A DNA stretch of 64,000 nucleotides from Prorocentrum cordatum (Eukaryota; Sar; Dinophyceae; Prorocentrales; Prorocentraceae), in the NCBI GenBank assembly GCA_963575745.1, contig CAUYUJ010004973.1, positions 1 through 64,000 on the forward strand, written 5' to 3'. Below are positions 39,331-49,870 of the stretch, in pieces. The translations under genes and the position numbers were made by a program. Position 1 is the first letter of the stretch. Each line of letters begins with the position of its first letter. Under the pieces are notes generated by a model. That model was not told where the DNA came from, made no database searches, and was given only the letters and a program-made list of their open reading frames with translations.

Positions 39331-39512
39331 TACAGTGGAGACCCATGCCAAGAAACACCCTGCTTGCCTCCAGGGTGCCCTGGGTTTCTCCGGTTTCGAT
39401 TGCTTTTGCGATGGAGTGCGTGGCCTCCCACACCAAAAATATGAATGGACGTCCTGGGGTCTCAGGGTTGGGTTTCTTGCGGAAGATTTCTTGTGGTCGG
39501 GCCTCCACTGTA
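39331..39512 (+). mobile_element. Family A miniature element, A4 (type copy)
   Basis: TACAGTGGAG at the left and CTCCACTGTA at the right are exact inverted repeats. With TA as target duplication the element would be CAGTGGAG...CTCCACTG, the pattern of Tc1/mariner-derived miniature elements. Confidence 0.85.
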
Positions 39513-39539
39513 TGACAAGTGGCACGTGCGCCACGATTC

Positions 39540-42500
39540 TTGCACAAGAAGGGAAGGGGAAGGTCGGAGGCGCGTGCCGTGCCGAAATAAAAAGGCGTCG
39601 GGGCGGAGGGGCGCGCTGGCTTGCGAGTGGGTGGGTGGGTCGCGGGGCAGAGGGGGCGCGCTGGCTGGTGGATGGGGGATGCGGGGGGAGTGTGCCGTGC
39701 CAAAATAGAAGGTGTTGGGCCAGAGGGGTGCGCCGTGCCAAATAACATGGATCGGGGCGGAGGGGCGCGCTGGCTGGTGGGTGGGGGGATGCGGAGGGGG
39801 TGTGCCGTGCCGAAAGAATGTGGGTCGGGGCGGAGGGGCGCGCTGGCTGGTGGGTGGGGGGATGCGGAGGGGGCGTGCCGTGCCGAAGTACAGGTGTCGG
39901 GGCGGAGGGGTGTGCCGTGCCGAAATAAAATGGGTCGGGGCGGAAGGCGCGCTGGCTCGCTGGCTGGTTGGCGGGGGGGGGTGCGGAGGGGGTGTGCCGT
40001 GCCGAGATGAAAGGCGTCGGAGCGGAGGGGGCGCGCGGGGGGGGTCTGCGGAAATAAAAAAATATCGGGGCGAAGGGGGTGCGTTGGCTGGTGGGTGGGT
40101 GGGGATGCGAAGGCGGTGCGCCGTGCCGAAATGAAGAGGTCAGGGCGGGGGGGCGCGCTGGCTGGTGGTGGGTGGGGATGCGGAGGGGAGTGGTGTGCCG
40201 TGCCGAAATACAGGGTCGGGTCAGAGATGTGGTGCCATGCCCAAGTAAACAGGTCGGGGCGGGAGGGGTGCGCTGGCTGGTGGGTAGGGGGAGATGCAGA
40301 GGGTGGTGCGCCGTGCCGAAAAGAAAGGTGTCGGGCGCAGGGCGCGCTGGCTGGTGGGTGGGGGGAGGAGGGGGTATGCCGGCCGTGCCGCAGTAACAGG
40401 GGTCGGGGCGGAAGGGGTGCGCCGTGCGAAATAAGGTTCGGGGCGGAGGGGCGCCCGGGGGGGGGGGGGCGGGGCGTGCCAACATAATTGGTCACGTCGG
40501 GGGCGGAGGGAACGCGCTGTTGGTGGGTTGCGGGGATGCGGAGGGGGTTGCCCGTGCCGGAAGGTAAGTTAGGGGTCGGGGCGGCGGGTGCGCCGTGCCG
40601 AAAATAAAAGTTCGGGGCGAGGGGGCGCGACGGGGGGGGGGCGGTCCGTGCCAAATTAAAGTGTCGGTCGGGGCGGAGGGAGCGCGCTGGCTGGGTGGTG
40701 CGGGGGATGCGCGGGGGGGCGTCCGAATAATAAAAAAAAGGTTTTGGCGGAAGGGTGCGCTGGCTGGTGGGTGGGGGGATGCAGAGGCGGTGCGCCGTGC
40801 CGGAATAAAACGGGCCGGGGCGGGCGGAGGAGTGTGCCGTGCCGACATACAGGTGTCGGGGCGGAGGGGTGCGCTGGCTGGTAGTTGGGGTGATGCGGGG
40901 GCGGTGTGCCGTGCCGAAATAAAGGGGGCGGGGGGCGGAGGGGTGTGCCGTGCCGAAGAAAGGGGTCGGACGGAGGGGCGCGCTGGCTGTGGGTGGGGGG
41001 GGATGCTGAGGGGGTGTGGAAGGGGGTGTGCCGTGCAGACTGAACAGGGTTGGTCAGGGGCGGAGGGGTGGTGCCGTGCCGGAATAGACAAGGGGGCGGG
41101 GCGGAGGGGGGCGCCGCGGGGGGGGCGTACCGAAATAAACGTGTCGTTTGGGGGGAGGGGGCGCGCTGGGGCTGGTGTGGGGGGGTGGCGGGGGGGCGTG
41201 CGTGCCGAAATAAACTGGTCGGGGCGGATGGGGCGCGCCTGGCTGGTGGGTGGGGGAGGGATGCGGAGGCGGTTTGCCGTGCCGAAATAAAGGGCGGGAT
41301 GCGGAGGGAGTGTGCCGTGTCGAAAAAAAGTGTCGGGCGGAGGGGCGCGCTGGCTGGTGGGTGGGGTGATGCGGGGGCGGTGTGCCGTGCCGAAATACAA
41401 GGGTCGGGGCGGAAGGGTGCGCCGTGACAAATTCAAGGGATGGGGGCGCAGGGGCGCGTTGGCTGGTGGGTGGGGGGGGTGCGGAGGGGGTGTGGAGTGG
41501 GTGTGCCGTGCCGGAATAAAAAGGGTCGGGGCGAATGAGTGTGCCGTGTCGAAATAAAGGGGTCGGGGCGGAGGGGCGCGCTGGCTGGTGGGGTGTATGG
41601 GTGATGGAGGGGGTGCCGTGCCGAAATAAACTGGTCGGACCTTTGGGCACCCTGTGCAACATAGTAAACAAGGGTCGGGGCGGAGGGGCGTGCTGGCCTG
41701 TGGGTGGGGGGGTGCGGAGGGGGTGTGCCGTGCCGACAAAAAAGATATCGGGGCGGATGGGTGTGCCGTGCCAAAATCTACACGGGTCGGGGCGGAGGGG
41801 CGCGTTGGCTGGTAGTGGGAGGTGCGGAGGGGGTGTGCCGTACCGGAAAGACATCGGGGCGGAGGGGTGCGCCGTGCCGAATTATGAACGTCGGGGCGGA
41901 GAGCGCGCTGGCTGGTGGGGTTGGGGGGATGCAAGGCGGTGTGCCGTGCCGAAATAAAAGGTGTCGGGGCGGAGGGGTGTGCCGTGCCGAAACATGCAAA
42001 TAACGGGTCGGGGCGGAGGGGCGGGCTAGTTGGTGGGTGTGCCGAAATAAAAGGGGTCGGGCGGGAGGGGGGCGCTGGCCGGATGGTGGAAATGCGGGGG
42101 GGGGCTTGCTGAAATAAAGGGGTGTCGGGCGGAGGGGCGCGCTGGCTGGTGGGTGGGGTGATGCGGGGGCGGTGTGCCGTGCCAGAATAAAAGGGGTCGG
42201 GGCGGAAGGGTGCGCCCCGACGGATTGAAAGGATCGGGGCGGAGGGGCGCGCTGGCTGGTGGATGTGGGGGGTGCGGAGGGGGTGGGCCGTGCCGAAATA
42301 AAGTGGTCGTGGCGGAGGGGTGTGCCATACCGAAATAAGCAACAAGGTCGAGGCGGAGGGGCGCGCTGGCTGGTGGGTGGGGGGATGCGGAAGCGGTGTG
42401 CGGTGCCGAAATACAGGGGTCGGGCGGAGGGGTGCGCCGTGCCGAAATAAAAAGGGTCGAGGCGGAGGTGCGCGCTGGCTGGCGGGTGGGGATGCCAGGG

Positions 42501-43020
42501 TGGGTGCCCGTGCCCGAAAATGGTGAAAAGGGGTCGGGTCGGGTGGCGCGCTGGCTTGTGGGCGGGCTGATGCGAGAGGGGGTGTGCCGTGCCGAAATAA
42601 AGTGGTCGTGGCAGAGTGGTGTGCCGTACGATACACAGGGGTCCGCGGGGCGGAGGGGGCGCGCTGGCTGGTAAGTGGGGGGATGCCGGGGGTGTGTGCC
42701 GTGCCAAAATATAAAAAAAAAGGGGTCGGGGCGGGGGGGCGCGCTGGGTGGTGGGCGGGGGGATGCGGAGGGGGTGTGCCGTGCCGAAATAATGTGGTCG
42801 CGGCGAAGGGGTGTGCCGTGCCGAAATAAAAAAAGGGTCGGGGCGGAGGGGCGCACTGGCTGGTGGAGGGGATGCGGGGGGGGGAGGGAGTGTGCGGTGT
42901 CGAAAGAATGCGGTCGGGGCGGAGGGGTGTGCCGCACCGAAATGAAGGGGTCGGGGCGGAGGGGCGCGTTGGCTGGTGGAATGTGTGGGTGAAGGAGGGT
43001 GTGCCGTGCCGAAATAAATT
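39540..43020 (+). repeat. Degenerate satellite, 36/70-bp units, about 3.5 kb
   Basis: Two monomer types: a long one of about 70 bp (GGTCGGGGCGGAGGGGCGCG, CTGGCTGGTGGGTGGGG, GATGCGGAGGGGGTGTGCC, GTGCCGAAATAAA) and a short one of about 36 bp lacking the CTGGCTGGTGGG part. They alternate irregularly and differ by indels. Minus-strand frames of 500-860 codons with Arg-Pro-Ser bias are satellite products. Confidence 0.9.
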
Positions 43021-43129
43021 TGTCGGAGCTCTAGACACCCTGTGAAAGAGAAAAGTTGAGACAGGTCCCAGGAGAACGCCCAAGTTAAATAGCCAACCGC
43101 CCTCAACCCGCGCACCTGAGGAGGAGAAG

Positions 43130-43190
43130 GAATTGGAGGAGGAGGAGGAGGAGGAGGAGGAGGAGGAGGAGGAGGAGGAGGAGGGCGGAG
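43130..43190 (+). repeat. (GGA)n tract
   Basis: GGAGGAGGAGG, about 55 bp. Confidence 0.9.
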
Positions 43191-43225
43191 GGAAAATGGG
43201 AGGAGTAGGGAGGGGGAAGGGTTAA

Positions 43226-43313
43226 GTCGGGCATGTCCCTCTACAGGGGGGGCATTTAAAGATAGTGAAAACAACGTACGGGGACGATGTTTCAACAGTT
43301 CCTGATGCCCGAC
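43226..43313. mobile_element. Family C foldback element, C6 (short, 88 bp)
   Basis: GTCGGGCATGTCCCTCTACA at the left and GATGCCCGAC at the right; AACGTACGGGGACGATG inside matches the C5/C9 interior. Confidence 0.6.
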
Positions 43314-43767
43314 TCAAGGGAAGGGGGGAAAAGGCGAAAGAGGAAAAGGAGGAGGCTTCCAGAAGTGTTGGAGATTTGGCGGGATGCTTGGGGGTGCAGT
43401 GGCAGAGGTTGGCTGCCCACACAGGGGGGGAGGGGAATGTCAGGAAGGGACGAGATGCAGTGGCGGAGGATGAAGTGATGGAGAAGGACGAGGAGGGCGG
43501 AGGAAGGATGAGGTGGGGTTGGGTGCATGGAAGAGGGGAGGATATGGAGGAAATGTGTGCGCGTGTGTGTATCCCTGTCGTGTTGCCTGCTGCGCTTCCG
43601 TGCGGGACCCGCCCCGGTCGGTGGTCGGTTCGTCCTCCCTTCTTCCCCGCCATCCATTTTTGGATGGCATTTGGTGTCGCCCCCTCTGTGCCCGGCGCGC
43701 GCGGGGCTGTGGCCGTTGCAATTGATGTTCTCCGCCTCTTCGCTGTGCGCGTGGCCGCGACCGCCAA
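43314..43767. other. No recognised feature
   Basis: Mixed sequence with G-rich left and GC-rich right parts. Overlapping open frames on both strands, no motif. Confidence 0.4.
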
Positions 43768-43935
43768 AGTGTCTGTGTGTCTGTGTCTGTGTGTCTGTGT
43801 GTCTGTGTGTCTGTGTGTCTGTGTCTGTGTCTGTGTCTGTGTTCTGTGTGTGTGTCTGTGTGTGCATGTGTGTTATGTGTGTGCCTGTGTGTGTCTGTGT
43901 TTTGTGTGTGCTTGTGTGTTTGTGTGTTTGTGTGC
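43768..43935 (+). repeat. (TGTGTC)n-rich repeat
   Basis: GTGTCTGTGTCTGTGTGTCT and variants, about 170 bp. Confidence 0.85.
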
Positions 43936-44047
43936 GACGAGGGGTTTGCCGCGAGGCTCGCTCCGATGTTCAGAGGCTGAGACCGCCTCCGGCCTCTTGA
44001 AGGTCTCGGAGGGGGGAGGTGGAGGAAGAGGGTGAGGGGGAAGGACG

Positions 44048-44096
44048 ATGAGGAGGAGGAGGAGGAGGAGGAGGAGGAGGAGGAGGAGGAGGAGGG
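44048..44096 (+). repeat. (GGA)n tract
   Basis: GAGGAGGAGG, about 48 bp. Confidence 0.9.
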
Positions 44097-44119
44097 CTGA
44101 GCAGGCGGGGTAGGAGGAG

Positions 44120-44352
44120 GCGTGAAGTGGGAAGGATCGCGAGATGCTTTCCCAGCGAATTGCCACTGCCTGCCCATAATGCGAATCTTTCCCGGGCGTC
44201 GGAGGCTGCAGGCGTGGTGATCCGAGCGCTCGGAAAAAATACTCCCGAGCCACCTTCTCGAGGCCGACCCGCGTCCCCTTCACCAACGCGCGCTCCATGG
44301 ATTTGAAGCCCGCCTGCTCCCTCCCGCATCCGCATCGCATCTTTCCCGCCAC
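44120..44352 (-). CDS. Unrecognised coding-like fragment, minus strand
   Basis: Read from 44352 downwards: MAGKMRCGCGREQAGFKSM, then VGLEKVAREYFFRALGS and HYGQAVAIRWESISRSF. Amino-acid composition is balanced, unlike the repeat frames nearby, but I know no family. The frame then runs into the GGA tract, so its true end is unknown. Confidence 0.3.
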
Positions 44353-44699
44353 CGTGCCAGCGCAGCGCTCGGTGCGGTGACGCTTCGAGCACCGCCAGAG
44401 AGGCCGTGACTGACATGCGTCAGTTCTCGTTCTCGGTTCTGGTCCTCAGAGGGCTATTCGGGCTGCCTTTAGGGTGATTGGGAATGTGTTGGGTGGCGAT
44501 GGATTCCTCGAGCAATCCTGTAGTTCTCGCGCTGGGGAGAAGCAGCCGCTGGGTAGGTCAAGGGCAACGCTCAACGGAAAACGCCCCCATCCAAGTTCCT
44601 TGATCGAAGCCCAGATAGGAGCAAGCAAGACGGCAGTCACGACATGTGTGTCTTGTTAAGCCCGTTATGTTCGTACGTTGTCGGAGCATGATGCGGGGA
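44353..44699. other. No recognised feature
   Basis: Overlapping open frames on both strands at 44446-44659, neither with a motif. Confidence 0.35.
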
Positions 44700-44827
44700 T
44701 CCTGGTAGTATCTGGGCGGTTCCTGGTGGCTCGTGTGGGGCCTCGTGGGGGCTGTCTAGGATTATGTTGGGCCGCCTTGGGATTAGATTGGGGCCTCTTG
44801 GGGCTGTTTCGGGGATCGATTTGGGCA
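44700..44827 (+). repeat. Family P-like repeat, P3 (short)
   Basis: GGCCGCCTTGGGATTAGA, TTGGGGCCTCTTGGGGCTG words. Confidence 0.5.
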
Positions 44828-44993
44828 TACAGTGGAAACCGATGCCAAGAAACACCCTGCTTGCCTCCAGGGTGCCCTGGGTGTGTTTGATCTCGATGGT
44901 TTTGCAATGGGAAGCGTGACGTTCCCACACCAAAGGCCAATGGACGCCCTGGGGTCTCAGGGTTGCGTTTCTTGTGGTCGAGCCGCGACTGTA
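44828..44993 (+). mobile_element. Family A miniature element, A5
   Basis: TACAGTGGAAACCGATGCC at the left, GAGCCGCGACTGTA at the right. Its last TA is also the first TA of element B1. Confidence 0.75.
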
Positions 44994-45172
44994 CAGTCGG
45001 GGCGCTGAAGAAGGAACCCTTTGCGTTGGGGAGGGGCTCTGTGTTCCTTATTTGTTTCGCAGCTTGCCTTGGGTTTTCTTTGGGTTTTCTGTAGGAAATC
45101 GAAGCTTAACTTATGGAAGACAAGGGGCCTCGTTCTTTCTTTAGGGTTCCTTAAGTCAACGCCCCGACTGTA
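44992..45172 (+). mobile_element. Family B miniature element, B1 (type copy, 181 bp)
   Basis: TACAGTCGGGGCG and CGCCCCGACTGTA are exact 13-bp inverted repeats. Interior GAAGAAGGAACCCTTTGCGT and AATCGAAGCTTAACTTATGG. It shares a TA with A5, which suggests TA-targeted insertion. Confidence 0.85.
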
Positions 45173-45360
45173 GGGGGGGGGGCCCTGGGCAACATGGGGC
45201 AGGCTGCAGCCTTGGGGCCGCGCCGTGCCCCAGGCGGCCGTTGCAGGGCCGCCTTGGGGCCTGCTGCCCGCAGGTCTCCACACGGGCCCCTCCCGGCCCC
45301 CCTCGGGCGCTCAGGGGTGATCTTGGGGTTGTTCGGGGTCTGGCTGGGGCCCTGTTTAAA

Positions 45361-45469
45361 GGTCCTGTCAGGGTGGCCCGCGCGGGCAGGACCTTCATTG
45401 GGCCCTGCTTAAACGATAAAGGATAATGTCCTGTCAGGTGGCCCGCGCGGGGCAGGACCTTCATTGAGG
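45361..45469 (+). repeat. 68-bp direct duplication with GTCCTG/CAGGAC palindrome
   Basis: GTCCTGTCAGG(G)TGGCCCGCG, GGGCAGGACCTTCATTG occurs twice. Each copy can form a GTCCTG...CAGGAC stem. Confidence 0.65.
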
Positions 45470-45471
45470 TC

Positions 45472-45715
45472 TCAATTGTCGAACTTGGCCTCCGCCGCCC
45501 AGTTCACGAACTCGTCCCGGTCTTGCTGCCAAGCTTCCCCAGCTGCAGTCGAATTTCACACACAAATCTTGGTCAACACAGAATCGCTGGGGCCCTGCTT
45601 GGTTCCACTTGGAGCTAACGTGGGCGATCGCGGCGCAGGCTCGAGGGCCAAGAGACCCATCGGAGGCGAAGAGGCGATGAGCCTCAAACCATGGGCACCA
45701 GACCCGTAGGTGCTT
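45472..45715 (-). CDS. Unrecognised coding fragment, minus strand, with a frame break
   Basis: On the minus strand one frame reads SIQKHLRVWCPWFEAHRLFA, CAAIAHVSSKWNQAGPQRFC and VDQDLCVKFDC. In the adjacent frame, EAWQQDRDEFVNWAAEAKF ends at a TGA (45472-45474). Both look like real protein, so a one-base frameshift or a small intron near 45530-45545 probably separates them. The upstream part runs into a GGA/TCC tract. I do not recognise the family. Confidence 0.4.
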
Positions 45716-45744
45716 TTGAATGCTCGTGGAAGCATCCCGGGGGA

Positions 45745-45792
45745 GCGGAGAAGGAGGAGGAGGAGGAGGAGGAGAAGGAGGAGGAGGAGGAG

Positions 45793-45828
<36 letters not shown>

Positions 45829-45835
45829 TGAGGTG
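45745..45835 (+). repeat. (GGA)n tract
   Basis: GGAGGAGGAGG with AAG interruptions. Confidence 0.85.
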
Positions 45836-46019
45836 GCTGCCCTGGACCACCGCGGAGCGGACCGCCCTGGGCCATCCAGGGGAAGTCCTGGCGGCATGCT
45901 GCGCAAAGAGTCGCACTCCTGGGGTGGCTGCTTCTCAAGGGGGGAGGGGCGGGGCCGTCGCCCGCTCGCGCGGTCGCCCCGAGGCCCCATGGCACCCAGT
46001 GGAGCCCGCGGTGGCAGGA

Positions 46020-46095
46020 AGTCCTCCTCCTCCTCCCTCCTCCTCCTCCTCCTCCTCCTCCTCCTTCTCCTCCTCCTCCTCCTCCTTCCCAGCCT
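46020..46095 (-). repeat. (TCC)n tract
   Basis: CTCCTCCTCC, complementary to the tract at 45745, so 45745-46095 could fold back. Confidence 0.85.
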
Positions 46096-46590
46096 CCATC
46101 CCTCTTCCCTGTCAAGAACTCCCCCCCAACCAACCAAGCGCTTGCAGTTCGCTCTCAGGCGCTGCCCTGGGGTCCTGCGCCGGTTCCCAGCCGCTCGCCA
46201 TCGTCCCTGCGCCCCGGCCGCGCTCGCGGGTGCGCCCAGGCCTCGGCCCGGCTGCTGCCACGGCCACCGCTGCCACGGCCGTCCGCCCCAGCCCGCTCGA
46301 CGCGAAGCTCGTCCACGTCTGAGCGCTTTTTCCCCTCCCCCCGCGCGGCCGCCCTCGTTTTTCTCCCTCCTGCACGCCTGTCAGTTCGCCTTTCGGCTGC
46401 TCCGAATATAGGCACATGCTGGAGCGGACTGCATCTGCCTCGCCGCCGACGAAAAAAGTGCCACCCTTGGGTAAGTGGTTGTGTATGCGGATGTGCCGCC
46501 TGGCGATCGGCCGTGGCCGCCTCGTGGACGCCATGCGCGCCGGCTGCTTCCGTCGAGGTTTCGCCTTGTCGGCTGCCGTGGGTGCACAGC
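46096..46590. other. GC-rich stretch, no gene assigned
   Basis: A plus-strand frame near 46440-46613 (KWLCMRMCRLAIGRGRLVDA) and a minus-strand frame over 46155-46673 overlap; neither has a recognisable motif. Confidence 0.35.
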
Positions 46591-46830
46591 GCTGCTTGCA
46601 CCACGGTGCATGAATTATTGCGATTACGTCTCATAGCTGAAACCGACTCGCTCGCAACACGCGTAGTTTGCACGACGTTGCTTATACCACCTGTATTGCA
46701 TCACATTGTTTACGCGACATAGTTTGCACCTCACATGAATTGCACCACCTTGCGTGCACCGCACATACATAGATTGCACCACGTAGCGCGCACCAGACAG
46801 CTCGCACGCGCAGAGCGCAATGTCTCATTG
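46590..46830 (+). repeat. Degenerate TTGCACCACAT repeat, block 1
   Basis: TTGCACCACG, TTTGCACGACG, TTTGCACCTCACAT, AATTGCACCACC, ATAGATTGCACCACG at irregular 12-20-bp spacing. Related blocks at 50925, 54170 and 55920. Confidence 0.6.
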
Positions 46831-47055
46831 TTGATGACCACGCTGATAAACTCGATGTTGCTTCAATCATTCAGGAGGCTTACGCCATGCCGCCAGCGCC
46901 TAGCTTGTGGGTCAAAGATGTATTGGATGCTTGTAGGGCTCTCTTGGGAAGTATGTTCAGAGCCTACCTGGCAGGTTTGAGGCTTCTTAGGGGCAGTTTT
47001 TTCCCCAACCCTCCTGCGTTGGGTACTCGTTTTGAATAGAGCACTGCGGTCTCCA

Positions 47056-47100
47056 CCTTCCTTCCTTCCTTCCTTCCTTCCTTCCTTCCTTCCTTCCTTT
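47056..47100 (+). repeat. (TTCC)n microsatellite
   Basis: CCTTCCTTCCTTCCTTCC, about 45 bp, adjoining the 101-bp satellite. Confidence 0.95.
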
Positions 47101-48500
47101 CGAGGGCTGCTGGGGGGCCCAGCGGAGTGACGCCCTACGGGGACTCAGATTAGACCTCGCCATCCCTGGGGGGCGGCGATCTGCGAGACTGTCGTCACTT
47201 TCGAGGGCTGCTGGGGTGGCCAGCGGAGTGACGCCCCACGGGGACTCAGATTAGACCTCGCCATCCCTGGGGGGCTGCGATCTGTGAAACTGTTGCCACT
47301 TTCGAGGACTGCTGGGGTGGCCAGCGGAGTGACGCCCTACGGGGACTCAGATTAGACCTCGCCATCCCTGGGGGGCTGCGATCTGCGAAACTGTCGCCGC
47401 TTTCGAGGGCGGCCGGGGTGGCCAGCGGAGTGACGCCCTACGGGGACTCATATTAGACCTCGACATCCCTGGGGGCTGCGATCTGTGAAACTGTCGCCAC
47501 TTTCGAAGGCTGCTGGGGTGGCCAGCGGAGTGACGCCCCACGGGGACTTAGATTAGACCTCGCCATCTCTGGGGGGCTGCGATCTGCGAAACTGTCGCCA
47601 CTTTCGAGGGCTGCTGGGGTGGCCAGCGGAGTGACGCCCTACGGGGACTCAGATTAGACCTCGCCATCCCTGGGGGGCTGCGATCTGCGAAACTATCGCC
47701 ACTTTCGAGGCTGCTGGGGGGCCCAGCGGAGTGACGCCCTACGGGGATTCAGATTAGACCTCGCCATCCCTGGGGGGCTGCGATCTGTGAAACTGTCGCC
47801 ACTTTCGAGGCTGCTGGGGGGCCCAGCGGAGTGACGCCCTACGGGGATTCAGATTAGACCTCGCCATCCCTGGGGGGCTGCGATCTGTGAAACTGTCGCC
47901 ACTTTCGAGGCTGCTGGGGGGCCCAGCGGAGTGACGCCCTACGGGGACTCAGATTAGACCTCGCCATCCCTGGGGGGCTGCGATCTGTGAAACTGTCGCC
48001 ACTTTCGAGGGCTGCTGGGGGGCCCAGCGGAGTGACGCCCTACGGGGATTCATATTAGACCTCGCCATCCTGGGGGGCTGCGATCTGTGAAACTGTCGCC
48101 ACTTTCGAGGGCTGCTGGGGGGCCCAGCGGAGTGACGCCCTACGGGGATTCAGATTAGACCTCGCCATCCCTGGGGGGCTGCGATCTGTGAAACTGTCGC
48201 CACTTTCGAAGGCTGCGTGGGGGGCCCAGCGGAGTGACGCCCTACGGGGATACAGATTAGACCTCGCCATCCCTGGGGGGCTGCGATCTGTGAAACTGTC
48301 GCCACTTTCGAAGGCTGCTTGGGGGGCCAGCGGAGTGACGTCCTACGGGGACTCAGATTAGACCTCGCCAGCGCTGGGGGGCTACGATCTGTGAAACTGT
48401 CGCCACTTTCGAGGGCTGCTGTGGGGCCCACGAAACTGTCGCCACTTTCGAGACCTGCTGCGGGGTCCAGCATAGTGACGTCCTACGCGGACGCAGATTG
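47098..48500 (+). repeat. 101-bp tandem satellite, about 13 copies
   Basis: Each unit reads TTTCGAGGGCTGCTGGGG, CCAGCGGAGTGACGCC, TACGGGGACTCAGATTAGAC, CTCGCCATCCCTGGGGGG and TGCGATCTGTGAAACTGTCG. Copies are highly similar; the last two are truncated. No unique spacers, hence not a CRISPR array. Confidence 0.95.
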
Positions 48501-48649
48501 GACCCGTCATTCTACTTCGATTATCCCGCATCTGCGATCGACTGTATGTGTGCGAGGAACTAGACATGGAGTGGTCTGGCACTGACTGACGTCAAATCGT
48601 TGTGTGCCAGTGTCTCCTGGGGTGTTGCCTGATGTGGATGCAGCTCGTC

Positions 48650-48882
48650 GGCGCTGCGACTCGAGCTGGCGGTCGTCCTTCGGGCCCGCAGAAACATCTG
48701 CTGAGCTCGATGAGCTAGGGGAACTACAGGAAAGAAGTGCAGGAAACGGAGGCCGGTCATGCACTCGCCGATACCTCGTTGCTCTGTCATCGTCTTTGCT
48801 GTTGCATGATCCTTATCTGGCCTGCCGGCGCCGCGGCTCGAGCTGGCGGTCGCCCTTCGGGCCCGCGGGAACATCTTCTGAG
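48650..48882 (+). repeat. Direct duplication, about 172 bp apart
   Basis: CTCGAGCTGGCGGTCGTCCT, TCGGGCCCGCAGAAACATCT, GCTGAG at 48660-48710 recurs at 48832-48882 with a few changes. Confidence 0.65.
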
Positions 48883-48911
48883 ACAAGTGGACGCCGCCGC
48901 CTTACTTGCAG

Positions 48912-49152
48912 GCAGCGCATTGCATTCGCGGACAGCAGCATGGCAGACCGCAGTGAGATCCTCAGTCGCGCGGTGTTGCCAAGCCTGGTGGAGACGCGCG
49001 TGATCGACCTGAAGTCCCAATCGCGCGTGCACTGTACCTGCGTGGCGTTCAGGCACGCGCGTGATGCTGCTCGCTCCGCGTTCAACCAGTACGTCGCCAG
49101 TGCAACTTTGGACGATGGACAACCGATTGATGATACGCGACCCCGGCCTTGA
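48912..49152 (+). CDS. Possible exon, unrecognised
   Basis: After a good acceptor (CCGCCGCCTTACTTGCAG) an open frame carries MADRSEILSRAVLPSLVET, VIDLKSQSRVHCTCVAFRHA and FNQYVASATLDDGQPIDDT, ending at TGA 49150-49152. The ATG at 48940 could be a start. A coding-like stretch in another frame (DLAARLRALSSRAEMCGKEA) follows at about 49180-49290, so an intron or frameshift may lie near 49150. No family recognised. Confidence 0.4.
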
Positions 49153-49299
49153 GTTTCTTTCCCGCGGGCCGCCCGCAGACCTGGCGGCGCGCCTGCGAGC
49201 GCTCAGCTCCCGCGCTGAAATGTGCGGGAAGGAGGCGGAGAAGCCAGCGGGCGAGCTACGCCTCGCTCGTTCCTTGCACTCTAAACAAGTTCTATCATG

Positions 49300-49734
49300 T
49301 GGAACTCTGCGACGACATGGCGCAGGCAGCGCTGCGGGTTTAGCTCGCGCTTGAAAAACGCGGCAGTCTTCTGTCTCCTCCCGCCACTTTCATCGTCGTC
49401 CTATTTCCCGCCTCACCTTCTCCATGCATGCTGCTGCTTCCGCGATGGCCTTTTCGCCCCCCCGCCCTCCATTCCATCCCTCTCCTACCCCTCGTTCCCG
49501 TGCCCGTTCTTCTTCGATCCTGGGGCCTCAATCCTCGTTATTTCGATCGTCGCCCTGTGAATCGCGCAAAGCATGCGCATCCCATGTAGCTTGCACAGCA
49601 AATCGCCGCGTCTACACTGTCGTTGTTCCTGCTAGTGTTGGCATACTCCTCTTGCCATTTGATGCGCGTGGGTTGGGTACGTCGCAGGGTAATGGATGGG
49701 GGTGGAGGGGGGTCTGTTGGGTTGTTTCTGGGGT
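49300..49734. other. No recognised feature
   Basis: Mixed sequence; a short TTGCACAGCAAATCGC stretch near 49590 recalls the TTGCACC repeats. Confidence 0.35.
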
Positions 49735-49870
49735 GGGAGACCCCGAATTATCGTGTATGGCCCTCTTGGGCCGTCGTGGACGTTTTGTAGGCGTTCTTGG
49801 GGCTCTCGTGGGCCGTCTCAGGGCCCTTGTCGGGACATCTTGGGCCATCGTAGAGCGCTCGTGGAGGGCT
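49735..49870 (+). repeat. Family P-like repeat, P4 (short)
   Basis: CCCTCTTGGGCCGTCGTGG, CTTGGGGCTCTCGTGGGCCG words. Confidence 0.5.

Noticed and set aside
40492-43083. 863-codon minus-strand open frame and overlapping frames of 266-517 codons
   Set aside because: They lie entirely in the 36/70-bp satellite and repeat the same Ala-Pro-Ser-His peptide in every monomer; the openness follows from the monomer sequence.
43226-43313. TTAA target-site duplication (piggyBac type) for family C
   Set aside because: TTAA or TTAG precedes some copies but is not present symmetrically on both sides, so the target site cannot be assigned.
47098-48500. CRISPR-like array
   Set aside because: Units are contiguous and nearly identical over the full 101 bp, with no unique spacers and no cas genes.
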